Source: an uncultured Oscillospiraceae bacterium (GTDB taxonomy: Bacteria > Bacillota > Clostridia > Oscillospirales > Oscillospiraceae). Taken from it: a DNA stretch of 34,013 bases. Made by a program: the position numbers and the translations under genes. Of the stretch, positions 22,323-29,509 are shown piece by piece. Position 1 is the first letter of the stretch; the number at the start of each line of letters is the position of its first letter. The DNA lies in the NCBI GenBank assembly GCA_934645175.1, contig CAKUDE010000023.1:1-34013 (forward strand), given 5' to 3'. Below the pieces are notes generated by a model, which saw only the letters and a program-made list of their open reading frames with translations, was not told where the DNA came from and made no database searches.

Positions 22323-22462
22323 GCAAAAAAACGGATAATTTGCACAAAGAACTAAAAAATTTGGCTCGACTGTGGCCGCAGCACGGACGGGCCTTGACGA
22401 ATCGGCTCGGCGCCTTAAAAATAAAAAGAAAAACGCGACGAGGTAAACGCCGTGACGGAAAG

Positions 22463-22488
22463 AAAGGCCCTGCATATGCAGGGCCTTT
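22463..22488 (-). terminator. Perfect 26-bp palindrome terminating the M23 peptidase gene
   Basis: A fully symmetrical palindrome AAAGGCCCTGCAT / ATGCAGGGCCTTT (22463-22475/22476-22488), just after the stop at 22491. On the minus strand TTTCTTT follows. Confidence 0.8.
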
Positions 22489-22490
22489 GC

Positions 22491-23144
22491 TTATTCGCCG
22501 GTTTTCAGGAATTGAATGGGATCGACGGGGCGGTTATTGCGGTAGACCGCGAAGTGCAGATGCGGCTCCATCGCCGTCTCAATGCCTGCGGTCGAGCCGA
22601 TCGTACCGAGCACGGCGCCTGCATTGAGCCTGTCGCCGACCTTGACACGCACTTCCCTGGCCAGGTTGGCATAGTGCGTGGTATAGCCGTCGTCGTGTTT
22701 GAGCACAACGGTCGTACCGAGAGAGGAGTCGTCATAGATTGCAAAAACGGTTCCGCCCAGCACCGCTACGACCTCCTCACCCTCCTTGGCGCGGAAATCC
22801 ACGCCCTCATGGGTGCGCCAGTCGCGTGTCGTTTCGTTGTAGGACAGTACGTCTGCGGCATAGTCGTAGATCACGTCGCCGCGGACGGGCAGGACAGGGA
22901 CTTTGTCCTGCGGATCGGTCAGAGTTTGCTCACCGCCGTTGACGGGACTTCCGCCGTTTGGCTTTGTCACGCTCGGGGTGGAGACGGACGGCACGGAGCC
23001 GTCGGTTGCGTCGATCGGTTGGATTCGACCGCGCAGAAGGAAATAGCCGGATACTCCCACAGCCACTGCACAAAGAAGCAGGACTATGTAGTAGCCCTTC
23101 TCCTTTACAAAGCTGCGAAAGCGCCTGAATTTGTTGCTTTGCAT
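22491..23144 (-). CDS. SpoIIQ-like M23 metallopeptidase, membrane-anchored
   Basis: A 217-residue protein with one N-terminal membrane helix (residues 19-37, YIVLLLCAVAVGVSGYFLL), a Ser/Pro/Gly linker (45-90) and an M23 LytM domain (100-210). The zinc ligands are intact: H112 and D116 in THEGVDF, H195-x-H197 in HLHF. The DWRTHEGVDF phrase and 217-222 length resemble clostridial SpoIIQ, the forespore protein that joins SpoIIIAH between the two membranes during engulfment; clostridial SpoIIQ keeps the zinc site, unlike that of Bacillus subtilis. A general cell-wall peptidase remains possible. ATG 23144 has GGAGGTG 7 bases before it. Confidence 0.75.
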   Translation of the reverse strand: MQSNKFRRFRSFVKEKGYYIVLLLCAVAVGVSGYFLLRGRIQPIDATDGSVPSVSTPSVTKPNGGSPVNGGEQTLTDPQDKVPVLPVRGDVIYDYAADVLSYNETTRDWRTHEGVDFRAKEGEEVVAVLGGTVFAIYDDSSLGTTVVLKHDDGYTTHYANLAREVRVKVGDRLNAGAVLGTIGSTAGIETAMEPHLHFAVYRNNRPVDPIQFLKTGE

Positions 23145-23276
23145 TTGAAGCACCTCCGAGGAAAGTATCGACGGAGGCGGAAAGAAATATACGAAAGAAA
23201 TTCGACAGGCTTCGCCGTGTTTCGCAGGAAAGATCTTCTATACTGTTGGTAAGAAACGAGTTTGGGGGGAGTTTTT

Positions 23277-23867
23277 ATGAAACGTGGCGTACTGCGTCTG
23301 TTCAGCGCCTGGTTGCTGCTCGGAATTGCACTATGTCTGACGATCGGTGGCCTGAGCGCATCGGCAAGCCGCGAACGTGTGTGGCTGCGTCTTGCGGTGC
23401 AGTTACCGGAGCCCGGCGCATGGCTGCGGCTGTGCCGCCCGGACGGAACGCCGCTGCAAATGCTGACTGCCGATGCGGGCGGACAGGCCGTCAGTGAGCT
23501 TCTGGAGCCGGGAGATTATCTGGCCGTGACGGACTACGGCCGCGCCGTGGTACGGCTCGAACAGACGGGGCTGCGCGTGCGTTCCGGCTGTGCGGCGGTT
23601 TGCGGGGGACGGTTGACCTTCGATACGGTATCGCGCGGGACCGTAATTGTACAGCGCTCGGAGACGGAACAGGCGGGCACGGAGTATCTGCTGCGCGGCG
23701 GCGGCTACGAGGCGCGTATCCGACCGGAGACGGGGCAGACAAGCTGCCGCTTTGAGTCGGTGCCCTACGGCATATACACGCTCTATGAGGGCGCAGCGGC
23801 GCGTGGTACAGTTGTCGTCAGCGCGGGCAGTCCGGAGGTGACGCTCCTTCTTGCACCGGGAAAATAG
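23277..23867 (+). CDS. Secreted protein with repeated beta-rich modules, unknown
   Basis: A 196-residue protein. Signal peptide MKRGVLRLFSAWLLLGIALC plus LTIGGLSASAS, cleavage likely after ASA. The mature part has two similar modules of about 60 residues with a turn such as LEPGDYLAVTDYG and VPYGIYTLYEGA, the type of beta-sandwich seen in SpaA/Cna-B-like or carboxypeptidase regulatory folds. No sortase motif is visible. ATG 23277 follows GGGGGGAG. It is divergent from the SpoIIQ-like gene. Family not recognised. Confidence 0.6.
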   Translation: MKRGVLRLFSAWLLLGIALCLTIGGLSASASRERVWLRLAVQLPEPGAWLRLCRPDGTPLQMLTADAGGQAVSELLEPGDYLAVTDYGRAVVRLEQTGLRVRSGCAAVCGGRLTFDTVSRGTVIVQRSETEQAGTEYLLRGGGYEARIRPETGQTSCRFESVPYGIYTLYEGAAARGTVVVSAGSPEVTLLLAPGK

Positions 23868-23868
23868 A

Positions 23869-23895
23869 TTAGCACTCGATGCCGAAGAGTGCTAA
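23869..23895 (+). promoter_or_regulatory. CIRCE operator (HrcA binding site)
   Basis: A perfect match to the CIRCE consensus: TTAGCACTC (23869-23877), N9, GAGTGCTAA (23887-23895). It lies 112 bases before hsp20, whose -10 is probably TATTAT (23913-23918). HrcA would repress hsp20 here under normal growth and release it on heat shock. Confidence 0.95.
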
Positions 23896-24007
23896 AATTC
23901 ATATTTTGTTCATATTATTTGCGAGAATCGTTCAAAGCCCGGCGCGATAATAAGGCCAAGAAAACAAAGGAAGCCCCACCGGGGGCGATGAATTGGAGGA
24001 ATGAACC

Positions 24008-24439
24008 ATGTTGAACATGACACCGTATCGTAAGCACAATGAATATTATGACCCCTTCCGCGAGCTGGCGGAATTTGAGCGCAGCCTGTTTGCTCCGGAA
24101 AGTGCGGCAGGCCTGATGCGTACCGATATTGAGGACAAGGGCGACCATCTGGAGCTGAAGGTTGATCTTCCGGGCTTCAAGAAGGAGGATATCCACCTTG
24201 ACCTGGAAAATGACCGCCTCGCAATCACCGCCGAGCGCCATTCCAACTACGAGGATAAGGAAAAGAAGAACGGCTTCCTCTGCTGCGAGCGCAGCTACGG
24301 TAGCTACCGCAGGAGCTTCAATCTCGAAGGCATCGACGTTGAGGGGATTGAGGCCGCCTATAATGACGGCGTGCTGACGCTGACCCTGCCGAAGCTCCAG
24401 CCGAAAAAGCCCGAGCCCAAGCGCCTTGAAATCAAATAA
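24008..24439 (+). CDS. Small heat-shock protein Hsp20
   Basis: A 143-residue alpha-crystallin-domain chaperone that holds unfolding proteins until refolded. The domain runs from MRTDIEDKGDHLELKVDLPG (about 37-56), through FKKEDIHLDLENDRLAITAE, to AYNDGVLTLTLPKLQP with the A-x-x-x-G-V-L-T-x-x-x-P signature. An N-terminal arm of about 35 residues precedes it. GGAGGA (23995-24000) is 7 bases before ATG. CIRCE at 23869 makes it a HrcA-regulated heat-shock gene. Single-gene unit with a strong terminator. Confidence 0.95.
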   Translation: MLNMTPYRKHNEYYDPFRELAEFERSLFAPESAAGLMRTDIEDKGDHLELKVDLPGFKKEDIHLDLENDRLAITAERHSNYEDKEKKNGFLCCERSYGSYRRSFNLEGIDVEGIEAAYNDGVLTLTLPKLQPKKPEPKRLEIK

Positions 24440-24475
24440 TTCTCCGACACATAGCGTATTCTCCTTTCTGAAAAA

Positions 24476-24502
24476 GGCGTTCCCGTAAGGGAACGCCCTT
24501 TT
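24476..24502 (+). terminator. Terminator of hsp20
   Basis: GGCGTTCCC (24476-24484), loop GTAA, GGGAACGCC (24489-24497), then CTTTT. A 27-nt exact copy lies at 24628-24654. Confidence 0.85.
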
Positions 24503-24507
24503 CTGCG

Positions 24508-24600
24508 TGTCATTGCGAGGAGGGCGTAAGCCCGACGCGGCAATCTGATGCAGAACCTTGCACGAGATTGCCACGGCTCTTTCGGAGTCGTGCAATGACA
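24508..24600. repeat. 93-bp MITE-like inverted repeat element
   Basis: Starts TGTCATTGCGAGGAGGGCG and ends GTCGTGCAATGACA, so the terminal 9 bp (TGTCATTGC) are inverted repeats. Inside, CGCGGCAATCT (24536-24546) and AGATTGCCACG (24565-24575) are imperfectly inverted. Comparable CATTGCGAGGAG...GCAATCT units are scattered as short repeats in many bacterial genomes; non-autonomous mobility is inferred. Nothing coding. Confidence 0.7.
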
Positions 24601-24626
24601 GATCGGATTTTTTGACAATCTGAAGA

Positions 24627-24654
24627 GGGCGTTCCCGTAAGGGAACGCCCTTTT
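24627..24654. terminator. Second copy of the GTAA-loop terminator
   Basis: GGGCGTTCCC (24627-24636), GTAA, GGGAACGCCC (24641-24650), TTTT. It lies just after the stop of the cyclo-ligase gene on the minus strand and is a duplicate of the hairpin at 24476. It may serve both directions. Confidence 0.75.
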
Positions 24655-24657
24655 GCT

Positions 24658-25203
24658 TTATTGCGGCTCGATCCGTGCGCTCAGGATGGCGTCGACGGGA
24701 ATGTCGTGGGCCTGCACCTCCAACTCCGGCAGAAGCTGAAAGTCAAAACACAGCGCAAGCGTCGGGTGCGGTTCGCGCTCCAGAAAACGGTCGTAAAAGC
24801 CGCCGCCGTAGCCGATCCGATGCCCCTGTGGATCGAAAGCCAGCCCCGGCATGAGCATCAGGGCGGTCGGATCGTCCGCTACGGGGTCGTCGCCGATCGG
24901 CTCCGGGATGCCGTAGTAGCCGGGCGCGAGCTGCGAAAGATCGTCAAGCCAGAGAAAGCGCATTTCTTTGCCGTAAACCTTCGGAACGGCGACACGCTTG
25001 CCGTCGGCCAGCGCGTGCGCTATGATCGGCAGCGTGCGCACCTCCTCGTTAAAGTTGACATAGGCGTAGATCGATTTTGCGGCCTGGTAGAGCGGGTGCG
25101 CATAAAAGCGCTCGGCGAGCTCTGCCGAGGCGTGTGCGATCTGTTCCGGCGAGAGCGCTGCCTTCTGCTCGGAAATGCGCTTGCGCAGAGCGCGTTTGTC
25201 CAT
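24658..25203 (-). CDS. 5-formyltetrahydrofolate cyclo-ligase
   Basis: Converts 5-formyl-THF to 5,10-methenyl-THF with ATP, the only known route back from this storage folate. The 181 residues fit the family (180-205). The ATP/Mg site appears as PKVYGKEMRFLWL, and the signature GYGGGFYDRFL is at residues 131-141. ATG 25203 has GGAGGAG 6 bases upstream; the longer frame to 25272 is unlikely. 5-formyl-THF inhibits serine hydroxymethyltransferase and glycine cleavage enzymes, so this enzyme supports the GcvT-SHMT fusion at 29510. It is convergent with hsp20. Confidence 0.92.
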   Translation of the reverse strand: MDKRALRKRISEQKAALSPEQIAHASAELAERFYAHPLYQAAKSIYAYVNFNEEVRTLPIIAHALADGKRVAVPKVYGKEMRFLWLDDLSQLAPGYYGIPEPIGDDPVADDPTALMLMPGLAFDPQGHRIGYGGGFYDRFLEREPHPTLALCFDFQLLPELEVQAHDIPVDAILSARIEPQ

Positions 25204-25289
25204 GAGATCTCCTCCCGTTTTTGCCTTGATTGTAGCGTAGTGCGCCGCGCTTGTCAACCGGATTTTGTGCAAAACGGAAGGTTTGCCAG

Positions 25290-25318
25290 TTGAAGCCGCC
25301 GCGGTGTCGGACTATAAT
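25290..25318 (+). promoter_or_regulatory. Sigma-A promoter for the lipid kinase gene
   Basis: TTGAAG (25290-25295), 17-bp spacer, TATAAT (25313-25318), 31 bases before the ATG. Confidence 0.7.
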
Positions 25319-25349
25319 GAAACAAGAAATACGAGAAAAGAGGGTTTTT

Positions 25350-26228
25350 ATGCCGAAATACGTCGTTCTTTATAATCCCCACGCCGGAAATCATCACGGC
25401 GCGGAGGAGGCGCGCAAGCTGGACGCACTTCTGCCGGAGGCGGAGCTTCAGTATATTGATATGACCACGCTGTCCGGTTACGGCGACTTCTTCGCCGGGC
25501 TTCCTGCCGGAACGGATCTGATTCTCTGCGGCGGAGACGGTACCATCAACCGCTTCATCAACGACTGTGAAGGCGTGGACATTCCCTGCGATGTGCTGTA
25601 TTTCGCCGTCGGCAGCGGCAATGACTTCCTGCATGATCTCGGTAAGCAAAAGGGCGACGCGCCGTTCTCCATTAAAAAATACCTGTCCGGGCTTCCTACC
25701 GTCACGGTGAAAGGGAAAACCTATCGCTTCCTTAACGGCATTGGCTACGGCATCGACGGCTATTGCTGCGAGGTTGGCGACAAGCTGCGCGAGACAAGCG
25801 ACAAGCCCGTCAACTATGCGGGCATTGCCATTAAGGGACTGCTGTTCCATTACCACCCGACGAATGCCGTCGTCACCGTGGACGGCGTGAAGCACGAATT
25901 CAAAAAGGTTTGGCTTGCGCCGACCATGAACGGGCGCTTTTATGGCGGCGGCATGATGGTCGCACCGCAGCAGGATCGGTTGGACCCGGCGCACCGCGTC
26001 TCCGTCAGCCTGATGTTCGGTTCCGGAAAGCTCAAGACGCTGATTGTGTTTCCGTCCATCTTCAAGGGCGAGCATATCAAGCATAATGAGATGTGCCGGG
26101 TGCTGAGCGGACATGAGATCCGCGTTGAATTTGACCGTCCGACGGCACTCCAGATTGACGGCGAGACGATTCTCGATGTCAGCGAGTATACCGTTTGCGC
26201 TAAGGTGCCTGCTGCCGTATCGCAATGA
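25350..26228 (+). CDS. Diacylglycerol/lipid kinase family protein (DagK-like)
   Basis: A 292-residue kinase that phosphorylates diacylglycerol or a related lipid, recycling lipid headgroups. The nucleotide motif GGDGT is at residues 61-65 (LCGGDGTINRFINDC), with VGSGNDFLHDLG (about 86-97) completing the phosphate site and GYGIDGYCCEVG following. The N-terminus YNPHAGNHHG is family-typical. ATG 25350 is preceded by GAGGG; a longer frame to 25251 is not supported. The gene has its own promoter and terminator. Members vary in substrate, so DgkB-type function is likely rather than certain. Confidence 0.88.
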   Translation: MPKYVVLYNPHAGNHHGAEEARKLDALLPEAELQYIDMTTLSGYGDFFAGLPAGTDLILCGGDGTINRFINDCEGVDIPCDVLYFAVGSGNDFLHDLGKQKGDAPFSIKKYLSGLPTVTVKGKTYRFLNGIGYGIDGYCCEVGDKLRETSDKPVNYAGIAIKGLLFHYHPTNAVVTVDGVKHEFKKVWLAPTMNGRFYGGGMMVAPQQDRLDPAHRVSVSLMFGSGKLKTLIVFPSIFKGEHIKHNEMCRVLSGHEIRVEFDRPTALQIDGETILDVSEYTVCAKVPAAVSQ

Positions 26229-26238
26229 AAAATAAAAA

Positions 26239-26260
26239 GGCCGCCTTGGCGGCCTTTTTT
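26239..26260. terminator. Terminator after the lipid kinase gene
   Basis: GGCCGCC (26239-26245), loop TT, GGCGGCC (26248-26254), T6. The upstream A-tract makes it bidirectional. Confidence 0.85.
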
Positions 26261-26293
26261 ACACTCGGGAAGCCTTCTGAAATGCACAAAAAA

Positions 26294-26313
26294 GACGCCT
26301 CGCAGGAGGCGTC
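26294..26313 (-). terminator. Terminator of the glycine-cleavage operon
   Basis: GACGCCTC (26294-26301), 4-nt loop, GAGGCGTC (26306-26313). On the minus strand TTTTTT follows directly, 17 bases after the gcvPB stop. Confidence 0.9.
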
Positions 26314-26329
26314 CTTTTTTGATATGGAA

Positions 26330-27730
26330 TCAGAATTCGTAGCGCAGAACGGGCTTTCTGGCAGCGCGGACTTCGTCCGGACGGCCGATCTGCGCGTTGT
26401 GCGGTGCATCGTGCATATACTGCGGGTCGGTCTTGGCCAGCTCATAGAGCTTGCGGAAGATCTCTGCCGCCCAGTCGAGGGTTTCCTTGCTTTCTGTCTC
26501 GGTCGGCTCAAGCATGAGCGCTTCGTGGACGATGAGCGGGAAATACATTGTGGGCGGGTGCATTCCGTAGTCGATGAGCGATTTGGCGACATCGAGAGCA
26601 GAAACACCGGTCTCCTTCTTGAACTCGCTCAGGTCGAGCACGAACTCATGCATACAGATGCGGTCGAAGGCGGGAGTGAAGCTGCCCTTGATCTTCGCCT
26701 GAAGATAATTGGCGTTGAGCACGGCGTTTGTTGCGGCCTCGGGGATCCCGGCTTTGCCGAGCATCATAATGTAGGTCAGCGCCTTGACGACCACAAGGAA
26801 GTTGCCGGCAAAGCCGCGTACCTGAATGTGGCCCTCGCCGTCGAGCGTAGCCGACTTCGGCAGGAAGCGGGCAAGGAAGTCCTTGCAGCCAACCGCGCCT
26901 GCACCGGGGCCGCCGCCGCCGTGCGGGGTGGCGAAGGTTTTGTGCAGATTCATGTGGATGCAGTCAAAGCCCATGTCGCCGGGGCGGACGATACCCATAA
27001 CGGCGTTCAGGTTTGCGCCGTCGTAGTAGCACAGGCCGCCGGCCTCGTGCACCAGACGGGTGATTTCAAGGATATTTTCGTCGAAAATACCGACGGTGTT
27101 CGGGTTGGTCAGCATCAGGCCGGCGATGTCGTCGCCGAGTACGGCCTTCAGCGCGTCGAGATCGACGCAGCCGTTCGGCGCGGAGGCGATGTTCACAACC
27201 TCGTAGCCGCACATCGCGGCAGTGGCGGGATTCGTGCCGTGAGCGGAATCCGGAACGATAATCTTGCAGCGCTTTTTGTCGCCGCGCGACTCGTGGTACT
27301 GCTTGATGAGCAGCACGCCGGTAAATTCGCCGTGCGCACCGGCGGCGGGCTGGAAGGTCATGTCGTCCATGCCGGTCACTTCGCACAGATAGCGGCGGGC
27401 GGTGTCGAGCACCTCGCGGCAGCCCTCAGTGGAGTCCTTCGGCGCGAGCGGGTGGATTGCGGTAAAGCCTTCCAGCGCGGCCATTTCTTCATCAATGCGG
27501 GGGTTGTACTTCATCGTACAGGAGCCGAGCGGATAGAAGCCGCAGTTGACGCCATGGACACGATGATTCAGCTCAGTGTAGTGGCGGGAGACGTCGATTT
27601 CGGCCATCTCCGGCAGACGCAACGCCTTTTCGCGGCGCAGACCGGCGGGAAGCTCAACGGGCGAAACGTCGCAGGCGGGCAGCAGGTCGCTGTGGCGTCC
27701 GGCAACGCTTTTTTCAAAAATCAGCTTCAT
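26330..27730 (-). CDS. gcvPB: Glycine dehydrogenase (decarboxylating) subunit 2, GcvPB
   Basis: PLP-dependent half of the P-protein that decarboxylates glycine and passes the aminomethyl group to GcvH. At 466 residues it has the length of split-type subunit 2. The PLP lysine is K264 in HMNLHKTFATPHGGGGPG, preceded by the cofactor region FQPAAGAHGEFTG and DSAHGTNPATAAMCGYEV. ATG 27730 overlaps the gcvPA stop by 4 bases (ATGA) with AGGAGG upstream, so the two subunits are made in step. It is the last gene of the operon before the terminator at 26294. Confidence 0.95.
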   Translation of the reverse strand: MKLIFEKSVAGRHSDLLPACDVSPVELPAGLRREKALRLPEMAEIDVSRHYTELNHRVHGVNCGFYPLGSCTMKYNPRIDEEMAALEGFTAIHPLAPKDSTEGCREVLDTARRYLCEVTGMDDMTFQPAAGAHGEFTGVLLIKQYHESRGDKKRCKIIVPDSAHGTNPATAAMCGYEVVNIASAPNGCVDLDALKAVLGDDIAGLMLTNPNTVGIFDENILEITRLVHEAGGLCYYDGANLNAVMGIVRPGDMGFDCIHMNLHKTFATPHGGGGPGAGAVGCKDFLARFLPKSATLDGEGHIQVRGFAGNFLVVVKALTYIMMLGKAGIPEAATNAVLNANYLQAKIKGSFTPAFDRICMHEFVLDLSEFKKETGVSALDVAKSLIDYGMHPPTMYFPLIVHEALMLEPTETESKETLDWAAEIFRKLYELAKTDPQYMHDAPHNAQIGRPDEVRAARKPVLRYEF

Positions 27731-29043
27731 TTCGCGCACACCTCCTTAACGATTGCGACGGCGCGATCCAGTTCAGCCTTGCCAACCTTCTCGGTGGCGC
27801 ACCAGAGCACGCCGCCCTCGACGGGCAGACCGCCGAGAATCCCGGCATTTTCCAATGCGGCGAGCGCTTCGTCCGCTTTGGGCATCTCGGTGACGAATTC
27901 ATGGAAGAACTCGCCGGAGTATTTCAGGCTCACGCCGGGGATCTTGCACAGCTCAGCGGCGAGATAGTGCGCCTTGGCCATGCACTGACGCGCGGCCTCG
28001 CGCATTCCCTCGGGCCCCATGGCGGCCATATACAGGCCGGCGGTCAGGGCGCACAGCGCTTCGTTCGAGCAGATGTTGCTGCTGGCCTTTTCGCGGCGGA
28101 TGTGCTGCTCGCGGGCCTGCAGCGACAGGACATAGGCGCGTTCGCCCTTGCTGTCGACGGTTTCGCCGACGATGCGGCCGGGCAGCTTGCGCATCTGCTT
28201 TTGGGTGCTGGCCATAAAGCCGAGGTACGGGCCGCCGTAGCCGAGCGGCATACCGAGCGGCTGCCCCTCGCCGACGGCGACATCTGCGCCGCATTCGGCC
28301 GGGGTCTTCATGATTGCCAGCGCGATCGGGTTGCAGCCCATAACGAACATGGCGCCTGCTTCATGCGCGATTTTGCCGATTTGCTCGGCATCCTCAAACA
28401 GGCCGAAAAAGTTCGGCTGCTGCACATAAACGGAAGCGACGGTATCATCGAGCAGGGAACGCAGTGCATCGAGATCGGTCTTGCCGTCCTTGACGGGGAT
28501 GAGCTTCAGCTCGGAGTTGCTGCCGTAGCAATAGGTGCGGACGGTGTTGATAGTGTCCGGATGCGCGGCGGCGGAGATCAGGGTGACGGTGCGCTTGCGG
28601 TCGCGGAACATGGCGGCGGCCTCGGCGGCGGCGGTAGCGCCGTCGTAGACCGAGGCGTTCGACACATCCATGCCGGTCAGCTCGCAGATCATGGTCTGAT
28701 ACTCAAAAATGGATTGCAGCACGCCCTGGCTCATTTCGGCCTGGTAGGGCGTATAGGCGGTGAGGAATTCCTCCTTCGTGGGGATATATTTCACGATGGA
28801 GGGAATGTAGTGATCGTAAGCGCCCGCGCCGCGCAGAACGGTGCCGAACACCTTGTTCTTCCCGGCCATGGCGCGCACCGCGCGGCTGACCTCCAGCTCG
28901 CTCATCCCTTCGGGGATATTGAGCGGGCGGTCGAGAATCATATCCTGCGGCACGTCGCGGTACAGCTCCTTGAAATCCTTCAGGCCGACGGCCTCAAGCA
29001 TTTCCCGGCGCTGTTCCTTTGTGGAAGGAACGTAGCTTCCCAT
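27727..29043 (-). CDS. gcvPA: Glycine dehydrogenase (decarboxylating) subunit 1, GcvPA
   Basis: Second half of the P-protein, which pairs with GcvPB to form the active heterotetramer. The 438 residues match split-type subunit 1. Family segments include FIGAGAYDHYIPSIVKY-like RGAGAYDHYIPSIV (about 70-85), EYQTMICELTGMDVSNASVY, and GEGQPLGMPLGYGGPYLGFM. ATG 29043 has GGAGGG 6 bases upstream and starts 1 base after gcvH ends. The subunit lacks the PLP lysine, which is in GcvPB, as expected. Confidence 0.95.
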   Translation of the reverse strand: MGSYVPSTKEQRREMLEAVGLKDFKELYRDVPQDMILDRPLNIPEGMSELEVSRAVRAMAGKNKVFGTVLRGAGAYDHYIPSIVKYIPTKEEFLTAYTPYQAEMSQGVLQSIFEYQTMICELTGMDVSNASVYDGATAAAEAAAMFRDRKRTVTLISAAAHPDTINTVRTYCYGSNSELKLIPVKDGKTDLDALRSLLDDTVASVYVQQPNFFGLFEDAEQIGKIAHEAGAMFVMGCNPIALAIMKTPAECGADVAVGEGQPLGMPLGYGGPYLGFMASTQKQMRKLPGRIVGETVDSKGERAYVLSLQAREQHIRREKASSNICSNEALCALTAGLYMAAMGPEGMREAARQCMAKAHYLAAELCKIPGVSLKYSGEFFHEFVTEMPKADEALAALENAGILGGLPVEGGVLWCATEKVGKAELDRAVAIVKEVCAK

Positions 29044-29044
29044 A

Positions 29045-29422
29045 TCAGCCCTCCTCGGCGCAGAAAGCCTCGTAAGCGGCGGCGTCGATCAGCTCTTCGG
29101 TGGCGGTGATTTCGTTGACCTTGATGATCCATGCGCCGTAGGGATCGGAATTGAGCATTTCGGGGGAGTCAAGCAGCTCTTCGTTGATGGCGCAGACGAC
29201 ACCGCTGACCGGGCAGATCAGGTCGGAAACGGCCTTGACGGATTCGACATCGCCGAAGGCTTCGCCCGCGGAAACGCTGTCGCCCACCTGCGGCAGGTTG
29301 ACGAACACGAGGTCGCCCAGAGCATCCTGCGCGAAGTCGGAAATGCCGATGACGGCGGTCTTGCCGTCCATGTTGATCCATTCGTGGGACTTGGTGTACT
29401 TCAGATCGGTCGGGTAATTCAT
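29045..29422 (-). CDS. gcvH: Glycine cleavage system H protein
   Basis: Lipoyl carrier that shuttles the aminomethyl group from P to T protein and is then reoxidised by lipoamide dehydrogenase. At 125 residues it is typical. The lipoylated lysine is K63 in DVESVKAVSDLICPV, with SHEWI at residues 12-16. ATG 29422 follows GGAGGT. No lipoamide dehydrogenase (L protein) gene is present in the operon, so it must be supplied from elsewhere. LplA at 2956 could lipoylate it. Confidence 0.96.
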   Translation of the reverse strand: MNYPTDLKYTKSHEWINMDGKTAVIGISDFAQDALGDLVFVNLPQVGDSVSAGEAFGDVESVKAVSDLICPVSGVVCAINEELLDSPEMLNSDPYGAWIIKVNEITATEELIDAAAYEAFCAEEG

Positions 29423-29471
29423 GGTAATACCTCCAAAAATGTTATGTATTGATTTTTATGGATTTCCGTTT

Positions 29472-29498
29472 CCCGGCGGGGCGGGGCGCTCCGCCGGG
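29472..29498 (-). other. GC-rich intra-operon hairpin between gcvT-glyA and gcvH
   Basis: CCCGGCGG (29472-29479) and CCGCCGGG (29491-29498) form a perfect 8-bp GC stem within the 87-base gap. No T-run follows on the minus strand, so it is likely an mRNA-stability or processing hairpin that sets the ratio of the fusion to the downstream subunits. Confidence 0.55.
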
Positions 29499-29509
29499 AC
29501 AGGCTCGGA

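Noticed and set aside
22191..22475. 94-codon minus frame between the lipoprotein and peptidase genes
   Set aside because: It crosses the lipoprotein promoter; no ribosome site or recognisable domain.
25254..26225. 323-codon minus frame over the lipid kinase
   Set aside because: Antisense shadow of a gene with a clear GGDGT motif, promoter and ribosome site.
26225..29109. Long plus-strand frames (580 and 402 codons) over gcvPA/gcvPB
   Set aside because: Antisense shadows of well-matched glycine dehydrogenase genes.
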